This document shows, in pieces, positions 1-6,512 of a stretch of 6,615 nt of DNA. How positions within the stretch are numbered: position 1 is the stretch's first letter; each line of letters starts with the position of its first letter. This DNA is from Flavobacteriales bacterium (GTDB taxonomy: Bacteria > Bacteroidota > Bacteroidia > Flavobacteriales_D > Sanyastnellaceae): the NCBI GenBank assembly GCA_028823435.1, contig JAPKBK010000103.1:1-6615 (forward strand). The letters are read 5' to 3'. The position numbers and the translations under genes are program-made. The notes beneath the pieces were generated by a model. It did no database searches. It had not been told where the DNA came from and was given only the letters and a program-made list of their open reading frames with translations.

Positions 1-119
1 AGATAAAAAAAGAAGGAGGAAGAGTGTGTTTTTCATATTGCGGATGAAGGTAGAATAAAACTGACAACAAAAAGCGAAGTGAAAATATTTTTAAAATGTC
101 GTAGAGATGACGTTTATAT

Positions 120-1277
120 ATGTTATTTTCGATAATTCAACTTTATCTTTCATTCGAATACCAAACATCACACATGAGCTTAGCTGTTGCAACATCGTTA
201 CTGTTAATTCTAATTCTTATCGAAGTCGGGTTTTTAGTTTGGGTCAAAAAAGAGCGCATTCCGTTTCATGAAATTGTATTCAATCTCAACTCCGGGCATG
301 TGCTTCTGTGGGTGTTTCGGGGAGTCGAAGTTGTTGTTTTTCGGTCGATCAACATACACTTCGACCTCGGATGGCTTGACAGCTTTTCTTCTGTCGGTGT
401 TTGGATATTTACATTTGTCGCATGGGATTTTTGCTTTTACTGGCTGCACCGGCTTCATCACAGTTACAAAAGTCTTTGGGCGGTGCACGTGGTACATCAT
501 GAAGGGGAACACTTCAGCCTTTCACTCGGTGTTCGAAATTCATGGTACAGTTCGCTGACATCTATACCGTTCTTTCTTTTGTTAGCCATAGTGGGCGTCC
601 CTGTAGAGGTTTTTATCGGCATTGGGAGCATACATTACTTTATCCAATTCTACAATCACAACAGAGTGGTAAACAACTCGGGATGGCTTGAGTATATCAT
701 GATTACGCCTTCACACCATCGCGTTCACCACGGATATAACGCGCCTTATTTAGACAAAAACTTTGGGGGCACATTGGTCATTTGGGACAAATTATTTGGG
801 ACGTTTCAGAAAAAGCTGAAAGACACGCCGATTAAATATGGAACGACAGATCACTTGAAATCTGACAATGCTTTGGTGGCGAGCAACGTACCGATCTACA
901 AATTGTTTGGAATCCAACTTCCAAGCTTGAAATCTCGCAAATTTCAACTTTCTGGAGCAATCGAATTCAGTGCTGGCATCTTACTTTTCTGTTTCTTGTT
1001 ACTCTACATCGCGAAAGAACATGTTTGGCCCACCACACAGTTGTCATATCTCTTCTCACTCATATTTCTAGGCACACTGGCTTGTGGAGGTCTTACAGAA
1101 GGCAAGCTGTGGGGAGTGGTGTCATGGGTGGTGCTAAGTATTGCTGGTCTTGTCTTTTTACTTTCATTGCCCTCACCAGAAATATTTCTAGTTGTCATCA
1201 CTGCACTTTGGGGAGTACATGCTGTGGGAACCACACTCGCTTTACTGAGGCTTCAAAAAGGGCAATCGCTCAAGTAA
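120..1277 (+). CDS. Membrane di-iron oxygenase, sterol desaturase / fatty acid hydroxylase superfamily (alkylglycerol monooxygenase-like)
   Basis: A 385-residue integral membrane protein. The histidine boxes of the superfamily are all visible: HRLHH at residues 110-114 (HX3H), HVVHH at 123-127 (HX2HH), an isolated H180 in FYNHN, and HHRVHH at 199-204 (HX2HH). These ligate two irons that activate O2 for hydroxylation or desaturation of lipids. The block WDFCFYWLHR just before the first box and the HHEGEHFSLSLGVR stretch resemble alkylglycerol monooxygenase (ether-lipid cleaving) and its bacterial relatives more than true sterol desaturases. Hydrophobic segments lie near residues 20-42, 92-109, 144-168, and in a hydrophobic C-terminal domain (about 280-376). 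The start is uncertain: M1 has only a weak purine run (AGAGATGA) upstream, and M19 (base 174) has none. The gene converges on the sulfotransferase gene and overlaps its 3' end by 36 bp. Superfamily is sure; the substrate (ether lipid, fatty acid, sterol or pathway lipid) is not. Confidence 0.92.
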   Translation: MLFSIIQLYLSFEYQTSHMSLAVATSLLLILILIEVGFLVWVKKERIPFHEIVFNLNSGHVLLWVFRGVEVVVFRSINIHFDLGWLDSFSSVGVWIFTFVAWDFCFYWLHRLHHSYKSLWAVHVVHHEGEHFSLSLGVRNSWYSSLTSIPFFLLLAIVGVPVEVFIGIGSIHYFIQFYNHNRVVNNSGWLEYIMITPSHHRVHHGYNAPYLDKNFGGTLVIWDKLFGTFQKKLKDTPIKYGTTDHLKSDNALVASNVPIYKLFGIQLPSLKSRKFQLSGAIEFSAGILLFCFLLLYIAKEHVWPTTQLSYLFSLIFLGTLACGGLTEGKLWGVVSWVVLSIAGLVFLLSLPSPEIFLVVITALWGVHAVGTTLALLRLQKGQSLK

Positions 1278-2363
1278 TGTTTCGAGTTCCTCACCCTTGA
1301 GCTTGTCATATTTCGCAGGTGTGGTATGGGTCGTTTCCACTGCCGAATCCGTTGTGTTTTCAACCGTGTTTTCTAGACCTAAAAAAGCCAAAACTTCATT
1401 TAATACCTGGTCACGGTTGGTGATTAGGTCCGTGAAATCGACCTCGAGATGAGGCAAGATCTTCTCCTTGACCAAGCTATGGTAGATATATGAATACCAA
1501 TCGACCATCAAGTCAACAACTTCTAATTCAACTTTTGCTGGCATGGGGATGTCAGAAGATATACCTGTCAGCGCTCTATTAAGTGCTACCGTTGAGGGAA
1601 CCGTTGAACTGGGACATCGGTTGATCGTAATGATTAAAGCGTTCGGGAAATGGTGTTTTATACTTGAGAGCTTAGAGATCATAAATGGGTTTTTAGAGAC
1701 AAAGCGCTTTGTGCTCTTTTTCGAAAACACATACATGTGGCGTTGCACTAACCGCTTATATCTTTTCATAATCCTGTTTTTCCTCCGTGGACTCACTTCC
1801 TGATCAAAGCGCAACAAATCTCTTGAAACGTGAGAGTCAGGATAAAACAAGGAAAAGTAAGCGGTCTCAAAAGACCACAACAACATGAGTTCATCCTCTT
1901 CTGGATGATTCATACCCGTCAGATGAATATTCAGGATCGGTTTAAAGAAAATACGTTCAACAAACGACCACGCCTTTTTACCTCCCCCACCAAATACCCG
2001 ATCAACTCGCCCCATTCCAAGGATGATTAACTTTTGAATGATCGAGGGCGCCAACAACAGTTCCCAAAGCTTGACCGTGGTGAAATGACGCTCTAAATCA
2101 CTCATGCCGTGAAATAAATAAGTGGTTCCAGTTCTGGGCGGGGACGCAATAAAAACCGGGCTATCTATAGATTGTCTGTGAAATCTAAAGAAAAACAAAT
2201 GGTCAAGAAACAGAAAGAAATTATTGACTACAATCAAAAAACCAAACAATGGAACGGTGAGACATACTCTAGAAACCCTATAGAGCCTTAGACTTCTCAT
2301 GTTGCCTTTCTGCAATGAAAAAAGAGAGGTTATCACCTCAAGAGAAAGAGGTCTACGATCCAT
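1242..2363 (-). CDS. PAPS-dependent sulfotransferase family protein (Sulfotransfer_3 type)
   Basis: A 373-residue protein if started at the ATG at 2363, which overlaps the upstream KAS III stop by 11 bp. An in-frame ATG at 2408 exists but would lie deep inside that gene. A third choice at 2300 has an AGAAAGG motif 4 nt upstream. Counting from 2363, a hydrophobic stretch (about 31-59) suggests membrane association. The PAPS 5'-phosphosulfate loop PPRTGTTYL is at 75-83. An acidic PEEDELML block follows near 154-161, and the 3'-phosphate-binding region, SKNPFM and then NRCPSSTVPS, lies at about 223-257. The family usually has R-D-P here, so R-C-P is a deviation, but the Arg (249) and Ser (257) are kept. 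The C-terminus is rich in Thr, Asn and Glu. Expected reaction: transfer of sulfate from PAPS to a hydroxyl or amine. As last gene of the operon it is a candidate tailoring step on the pathway's product. The substrate is unknown. Confidence 0.88.
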   Translation of the reverse strand: MDRRPLSLEVITSLFSLQKGNMRSLRLYRVSRVCLTVPLFGFLIVVNNFFLFLDHLFFFRFHRQSIDSPVFIASPPRTGTTYLFHGMSDLERHFTTVKLWELLLAPSIIQKLIILGMGRVDRVFGGGGKKAWSFVERIFFKPILNIHLTGMNHPEEDELMLLWSFETAYFSLFYPDSHVSRDLLRFDQEVSPRRKNRIMKRYKRLVQRHMYVFSKKSTKRFVSKNPFMISKLSSIKHHFPNALIITINRCPSSTVPSTVALNRALTGISSDIPMPAKVELEVVDLMVDWYSYIYHSLVKEKILPHLEVDFTDLITNRDQVLNEVLAFLGLENTVENTTDSAVETTHTTPAKYDKLKGEELETLLERLPFLKPQ

Positions 2364-3387
2364 GTTTATAAAGTAAGGCACCAACGGCAAAACCGGCTGA
2401 GGTTCCACAGAGGAAGCATGTTTGGCCTTCTAACACCTTACCCTTCTCAAAAGCATCATTGAAGGTTAAGGGAATAGAGGCCGCGATGCAATTCCCATAA
2501 CGCTCTAATGTTCTTTCAACCTTGTCGGGGTCAAGTTTCACTATCTTCTTGAGGAGATTGAGTCCCGTTTTTGAAGCTTGATGTGGGATGACGACATCTA
2601 CATCACTCCAATTCAATGAAAGGGTAGAGAAGAATTCAGTCATAAAAGGAGGCACGTATTGCAGACTTAATCTCAGCAACTCTTTGCCGTCCATCTTAAA
2701 AGAGTGAAGCTTCACATCCCATGGATAGTCATTCAGAGGGTATGAGATCCCCCCGCCAAGTAACTTGGCTTTGTCATGGCCTTCTGAAAATGTGTCGTGT
2801 TTGTATTTCACAATACCTGATGTGTGATGAAGACTTTTGCCTATTACTGCCGCTGCCGCGCCATCACCGAAAAGAGTGAGGGTCTCCCAATCAGAAGGGT
2901 CTAAATTTTTGCTAGACACTTCTGAAGACACAATTAATATGTGTTTCCTATTTGAGTGTTGAAGCATTTCAGCTGCAAGATTAAAGGCCGCTACAAAACT
3001 TAAACATGTCGCGTTTATATCGAATGCGGAACACCTGCTGCTGTCCCCGCCCTGAATGAGATGTAAAAGCAGCGATGATTGGTTAGGCAAGGCCTGGTCA
3101 TAAGACGTGTTTGCAGAAATGACAACATCGATGTCATCTATTGACAAGTTTGCCTTTTCTAAAGCTGACTCAGCTGCCTTGGCACCCATAAACGCCACAT
3201 TCTCATGGGTCACTTGATGCCTCGCTTCTACACCACTAAACTTAAGCGCCCACCCTTCAGGAAGCCCATGTTCGGCTTCAATGCTACTTGACAAGACCTT
3301 GTTTGGGAGGTATTTCCCCATAGAAATGATTCTACAAGGCAATTCAATATTTACAGATGACTCTTCTGAATTTCGAATTTTTGTCAT
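2353..3387 (-). CDS. 3-oxoacyl-ACP synthase III (FabH-like ketoacyl synthase), pathway-specific type
   Basis: A 344-residue thiolase-fold condensing enzyme of normal family length. The catalytic triad is complete: C128 in DINATCLSF, H269 in VIPHQAS, and N299 in RYGNCIAAS. Other family marks are FGDGAAAAVIG (173-183) and the C-terminal GTSAGFAVGALLY. KAS III enzymes join an acyl group held on Cys to a malonyl or other acyl nucleophile. The H-Q-A motif reads HQASKTG rather than the HQANxRI of housekeeping FabH; the position of the ACP-docking Arg of E. coli FabH (R249) is T274 here. With its place between an adenylating enzyme and a sulfotransferase, this argues for a specialised role rather than fatty acid initiation. 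The start at 3387 lies 44 bp inside the upstream gene and has no clear Shine-Dalgarno. A TTG at 3342 is an alternative; the ATG at 3321 would cut off the first beta strand. OleA-like or PqsD-like function is possible but unproven. Confidence 0.94.
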   Translation of the reverse strand: MTKIRNSEESSVNIELPCRIISMGKYLPNKVLSSSIEAEHGLPEGWALKFSGVEARHQVTHENVAFMGAKAAESALEKANLSIDDIDVVISANTSYDQALPNQSSLLLHLIQGGDSSRCSAFDINATCLSFVAAFNLAAEMLQHSNRKHILIVSSEVSSKNLDPSDWETLTLFGDGAAAAVIGKSLHHTSGIVKYKHDTFSEGHDKAKLLGGGISYPLNDYPWDVKLHSFKMDGKELLRLSLQYVPPFMTEFFSTLSLNWSDVDVVIPHQASKTGLNLLKKIVKLDPDKVERTLERYGNCIAASIPLTFNDAFEKGKVLEGQTCFLCGTSAGFAVGALLYKHGS

Positions 3388-4621
3388 GATCTAAGTGATG
3401 TGATTTTGTGAATTTAATATCGGTTAAGTCCTTTTGAAAAAAAAAGGCAGACAATGAATCTACAACTATTTGATGGAATTTAACAGGTTGAATAAATAAA
3501 CTTATTTCATTCTCACTCATTTGGATGATCTGATATTCTGTGATTTCTTCATGCGCACCGATCACAATCCTTCGTAAAAAGTCCGGGAAAATATTCTGTT
3601 TCACGCCTGATTTGTCTTTAATCACAAAGACATCATCCATCCTCCCTTCTATCCGATCAAGCGTCATCATAGAAGAACCACATTCACACTCGGGGCCTTC
3701 AACAAGAATGTCATTCAAAAGGTATCTAATGACTGGCTGAGTCCCTCTAAAAAGATCTGTGACTATGGGATTGAATCGTTCTTCATCCACGATGTGTTTC
3801 TCAACATGGATGAAATCCTCATTCAAATGAAGTACGCCCAATTTACATGTGGAGGCAAGAAATCCTTCTGTGCATTGATACACCTGATGCACGGTTTGGT
3901 TAAACACTTTTTCTAAATAAACGCGATCATCATGCGTGAGCACCTCTGCAACAGAAATGATTTTGTGGGGTGAAATGACGAGCGCTCCGTTTTCAATAGA
4001 TTTGGCTAACAACTTCAACAAACTTGGTTGACCTACGACAATATCTGGCTGAAGTCGATTCAACGTGGCAATATGCACGTCGACAGACACGAGCAAGTCG
4101 AAGTAAACAAAACTTAAAAGGCGCGACCCCACAGATTCGTATAGGTTGCTATTCGCGCGGAGAAAGAAAGCGACTTTCCTCGGTTTAAGCGACCAACCTA
4201 TCACTCGATCTAAAACACAAGCGACCCAAAAGGCGCGTTCTTTGACTGACGCAAGAAACACGCCGCGGTTTCCAGAGGTGCCTGAAGACATCCCTGCAGT
4301 AACACCATTTATTTCAGGCGAAAAATCTCTGTCTTTTTCTGCCTTCATCACCAAAGGCATGGCGTCCTTGATAGAAACCCCTTTCGAATTGATTTGATCA
4401 AAATGAGCCATAAACTCAGATTTATCGATCTGTGGATATTCTTCTAACTTCTTCTTTGACGTTACGAACGGACTGTAAAAAGGCGAGAGCTTTAAGTGCT
4501 TACGTTTGAGATTCCACCACCTAAATTTCTTGACTAAAGCAGGAGAAAACGCATACAATTGACGCCCCAAATATATTGTAATGGCGTAAAAAAGAATAAG
4601 AATTTTAAAAGTTGAATTCAT
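3344..4621 (-). CDS. CapK/PaaK-like adenylate-forming enzyme (F390 synthetase-related)
   Basis: A 425-residue member of the phenylacetate-CoA ligase/CapK branch of adenylate-forming enzymes. Visible motifs: the ATP phosphate loop MSSGTSGNRG (111-120), FFLRANSNLYES (152-163), typical of the F390 synthetase-related subfamily, YQCTEG (248-253, the A5 position), a CxCG pair (312-315), the hinge IEGRMDD (324-330), and a C-terminal SKFRR with K417 as probable catalytic lysine. These enzymes activate a carboxylic acid as acyl-AMP, usually followed by transfer to CoA or another thiol. Substrates of this subfamily are, to my knowledge, not established. Residues 4-25 are hydrophobic and could touch the membrane. 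The ATG at 4621 follows the MBL stop after 6 bp with no strong Shine-Dalgarno, suggesting translational coupling. The 3' end overlaps the KAS III gene by 44 bp, and the overlap includes the K417 codon. A run of nine A on the plus strand (3437-3445) falls in the FFF codons at 393-395. Confidence 0.93.
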   Translation of the reverse strand: MNSTFKILILFYAITIYLGRQLYAFSPALVKKFRWWNLKRKHLKLSPFYSPFVTSKKKLEEYPQIDKSEFMAHFDQINSKGVSIKDAMPLVMKAEKDRDFSPEINGVTAGMSSGTSGNRGVFLASVKERAFWVACVLDRVIGWSLKPRKVAFFLRANSNLYESVGSRLLSFVYFDLLVSVDVHIATLNRLQPDIVVGQPSLLKLLAKSIENGALVISPHKIISVAEVLTHDDRVYLEKVFNQTVHQVYQCTEGFLASTCKLGVLHLNEDFIHVEKHIVDEERFNPIVTDLFRGTQPVIRYLLNDILVEGPECECGSSMMTLDRIEGRMDDVFVIKDKSGVKQNIFPDFLRRIVIGAHEEITEYQIIQMSENEISLFIQPVKFHQIVVDSLSAFFFQKDLTDIKFTKSHHLDHDKNSKFRRVICKY

Positions 4622-4627
4622 GAAATC

Positions 4628-5455
4628 TTAACGCATTAAAGGATCCGTTGTTTTCTGACAATGTGTGGGGATGAGTTTGACGTCAGGGTTGTGAAGATGA
4701 AAGTCCCTGAGCGATTCAATCGTCGTCAAATAGGCGTTCCAGTCATCAAAAAACAACCGTACAATGGGGTTCGGAAGCTTCCCCTCGGTGACGGCACGTA
4801 TATCCCAGCATGCATCTGCAATTAGAAATAGCGGGCCACTTGTGGAATGAATCAACAATCCTGTTTGACCCGCAGCATGTCCCGGCAAATGATACATTTG
4901 AAGGGAATCATCCCCAAACAAGGCTCTGCCCTCGCCCAGATATTTGTTTTTTATGGGACGGAAATTATCTTCGACAATGCACAACCTTTCCATCCAATTG
5001 TCGGGAATTAAATCGTGAAGGATGCCCTTTGTAAAACCGCGCCATTTGGGGGTTTTAAGCGTATGCTCAAACGCCCGCCGCGACGTAATTATTTGCGCAT
5101 TTGGGAAATCTTTTAACCCGCCTACGTGGTCTGCATGGAAATGTGAGATGATGACTTTCCGAACATCCAAATGAGAGTGACCCAAACGTGCGAGTTGGGA
5201 TTTTAATTCATCCTCTGGGTCAATGACAACGGGAGTCATTCGAGCGTATATCCTGTTAGGCCAGCTTTTTGTCGCAGTATGAAACCGACTGGTATATCCG
5301 GTATCAAAAAGGATGAGCCCTTCCGAAGGATGCTTAATGATTGCCCAAAGCGCGTGGAATTTCACAAGACCACGTGGCTCGCCCTTTACAGCGTGATGCG
5401 CACCTGCTTTGCAATATCCTGAATAGCCAAGTATAACTTCTGATTTAATTGACAT
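4628..5455 (-). CDS. Metallo-beta-lactamase-fold hydrolase
   Basis: A 275-residue MBL-fold enzyme with a full set of metal ligands, numbered from the ATG at 5455: SHFHADHVGG (H105, H107, D109, H110), H193 in LPGHAAGQ, D214 in LIADACWD, and H265 in PTHC. This is a two-metal site, as in AHL lactonases, glyoxalase II and the thioesterase PqsE. The N-terminal part (GYSGYCKAG, then ILFDTGYTSRF) sets the fold's first strands. No signal peptide is evident, so it should be cytoplasmic. The start is fixed by AAGGGG 7 nt upstream of the ATG; the open frame extends to 5587, but that part lies inside the SDR gene and has no family resemblance. It overlaps the SDR stop by 11 bp. Between an SDR and an adenylating enzyme it could release a thioester product, open a lactone or edit misprimed acyl groups; the sequence does not decide. 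Confidence 0.93.
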   Translation of the reverse strand: MSIKSEVILGYSGYCKAGAHHAVKGEPRGLVKFHALWAIIKHPSEGLILFDTGYTSRFHTATKSWPNRIYARMTPVVIDPEDELKSQLARLGHSHLDVRKVIISHFHADHVGGLKDFPNAQIITSRRAFEHTLKTPKWRGFTKGILHDLIPDNWMERLCIVEDNFRPIKNKYLGEGRALFGDDSLQMYHLPGHAAGQTGLLIHSTSGPLFLIADACWDIRAVTEGKLPNPIVRLFFDDWNAYLTTIESLRDFHLHNPDVKLIPTHCQKTTDPLMR

Positions 5456-6434
5456 TTTTAAGCCCCTTTTGCCAGCAAATATATTCATCGACCGCATCAT
5501 CCACAGACAATTTTGGGCAATACCCCAATAAATCTCTGGCTTTGTCAATGTTAAGTGTAAAAGTTTTTGCGAGCGTCCCCACGCCATAGACGGTCAGGGT
5601 TGGCTCCTTTTTACGTGACGATATTTTTGCTTTAAACTCCATCATTCGCGCGACAGTTATGGCAATGGGGAGCGGAACTTTTTTTGTTAAACCCGGAAGG
5701 TTTAATCTTTCAAAAATCATGTGAATCTTATCCCAAAGCAACACAGGATCACCATTGCTGATGTTATAGGTTTGGTTTAAAGCAGGCCCAGAAGCGCTTA
5801 AGCTTAACACAATTGCGTCCACCACATTGCTGACAGGCGTCAAATCGACCATGTTTTCTCCACGTCCTATAATGGCCAATTTCCCTTGTAAATGAGCATG
5901 AATCAGTCGGGGTAAAATCACTGTATCTCCGCGACCTATTAAAGCTCTCGGACGTAAAATCACATATGGAATACCACTTTCCTCAAGGCGGATTTCGGCC
6001 TTTCTTTTCGTCCGTGCATATGCATTTATGGGCACTGGGAGATGGTCGGATTCCTTAATGTTTATTGAGTCTGACAGCTTAAAATAAAGACTGGGAGTCG
6101 AGATAAAAACAAGGCGCTTGACGTTCTCTTCACTGGAAGCAGAAATCAGATTCTCCATAGGAATAACATTTGCTTTTTCAAACGCATCGTCCGTCCCCCA
6201 GGGAGAACTTAAGGCCGCTGCATGTACAACACAGTCAACACCTTGTACAATACCACGAACATATTCCATGTCCGTTAAATCGCCCAGCAAATATTGGATT
6301 TTTGGATGACTGAATGCGGAGTCACGCTTGGTTCTTCCAGAGGCTACGATATGCGTATAAGTGTCAATACCAGATAGTGATTCTAACAATCTAGAACCTA
6401 AAAACCCTGTCGCACCAGTCACTAAAATTTTCAT
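5445..6434 (-). CDS. NAD(P)-dependent epimerase/dehydratase-family protein (extended SDR, 3-beta-HSD/OleD-like)
   Basis: A 329-residue extended short-chain dehydrogenase/reductase. The Rossmann nucleotide loop VTGATGFLG starts at residue 5 (GxxGxxG at 7-13). GDLTD is at 51-55, VVHAAALSSPWG at 69-80, IST at 111-113, and the catalytic pair is Y139/K143 in YARTK. RPRALIGRGD (161-170) and VDLTPVSNVVDAI (196-208) are typical of the 3-beta-hydroxysteroid dehydrogenase/OleD side of the family, as is YGVGTLAKTFTLNIDKAR followed by LLGY near the C-terminus. It probably reduces a keto group or oxidises an alcohol on a hydrophobic substrate, rather than acting on a nucleotide sugar, given its neighbours. 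It is the first gene of the five-gene operon. The ATG at 6434 starts directly before the Rossmann strand, the usual place; a GGGG run lies about 14 nt upstream, too far for an ideal Shine-Dalgarno. Cofactor preference cannot be read with confidence. Confidence 0.93.
   Translation of the reverse strand: MKILVTGATGFLGSRLLESLSGIDTYTHIVASGRTKRDSAFSHPKIQYLLGDLTDMEYVRGIVQGVDCVVHAAALSSPWGTDDAFEKANVIPMENLISASSEENVKRLVFISTPSLYFKLSDSINIKESDHLPVPINAYARTKRKAEIRLEESGIPYVILRPRALIGRGDTVILPRLIHAHLQGKLAIIGRGENMVDLTPVSNVVDAIVLSLSASGPALNQTYNISNGDPVLLWDKIHMIFERLNLPGLTKKVPLPIAITVARMMEFKAKISSRKKEPTLTVYGVGTLAKTFTLNIDKARDLLGYCPKLSVDDAVDEYICWQKGLKNVN
5463..5468 (-). promoter_or_regulatory. Ribosome binding site of the MBL hydrolase gene
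   Basis: The minus strand reads AAAAGGGG ending 7 nt before the ATG at 5455. It is the clearest Shine-Dalgarno in the operon and lies inside the last codons of the SDR gene. It supports the short start at 5455 over the upstream in-frame ATGs. Confidence 0.65.
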
Positions 6435-6470
6435 GCATTCAAAGATAACCCCTGAAAATGTGAGTTTGAC

Positions 6471-6485
6471 CTTCTTGAAAAGAAG
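6471..6485. repeat. Short inverted repeat in the operon leader
   Basis: CTTCTT and AAGAAG form a perfect 6-bp inverted repeat around a 3-base centre, about 37 bp upstream of the SDR start codon. A second, weaker one (TTGAA, six bases, TTCAA) lies at 6496-6511, and an 8-base palindrome CAATATTG at 6509-6516. There is no T run after the stem on either strand, so it does not look like an intrinsic terminator. It may be a regulator site or leader hairpin, or chance in AT-rich DNA. Confidence 0.3.
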
Positions 6486-6512
6486 ACATACCTCGTTGAA
6501 TAACTTTTCAAT

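Larger units (their letters stand above)
1242..6434 (-). other. Five-gene operon for a predicted sulfated lipid or polyketide-like metabolite
   Basis: Five minus-strand genes in the order SDR, MBL hydrolase, CapK-like adenylating enzyme, KAS III, sulfotransferase. The joints are an 11-bp overlap, a 6-bp gap, a 44-bp overlap and an 11-bp overlap, so one transcript with coupled translation is very likely. No acyl carrier protein, phosphopantetheinyl transferase, transporter or regulator lies inside the block. Carrier and precursors must come from primary metabolism or from genes outside the window. The joint pathway is inferred from enzyme classes, not from a known cluster. Confidence 0.85.

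Noticed and set aside
13..58. Strong AAGGAGG followed by a GTG and a 10-codon open frame
   Set aside because: The peptide would be tiny and basic; the purine run could equally be the coding end of a gene to the left. Too little sequence to support a gene.
61..89. CTGACA and AATATT with a 17-bp spacer as a promoter for the oxygenase gene
   Set aside because: The -10 box matches consensus at only 4 of 6 and the region is AT-rich, so a chance match is likely.
234..512. Minus-strand open frame of 92 codons inside the oxygenase gene
   Set aside because: It runs opposite a gene with all its histidine boxes and has no recognisable motif.
1588..1607. Direct repeat ACCGTTGA with a 12-base period in the sulfotransferase gene
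   Set aside because: It encodes two STV triplets in the R-C-P motif region; the motif keeps its normal length, so no duplication is implied.
2364..2408. N-terminal extension of the sulfotransferase to the ATG at 2408
   Set aside because: These 15 codons overlap the KAS III 3' end and look like a shadow of it; the ATG at 2363 gives the same 11-bp overlap seen at the SDR/MBL joint. The start at 2300 remains possible.
4810..5034. Plus-strand open frame of 74 codons inside the MBL gene
   Set aside because: It is a shadow of the metal-binding part of the hydrolase, with no motif of its own.
5456..5587. N-terminal extension of the MBL hydrolase (44 residues upstream of the chosen start)
   Set aside because: It lies wholly inside the SDR gene in another frame, shows no family features, and the ATG at 5455 has the good AAGGGG site 7 nt upstream.
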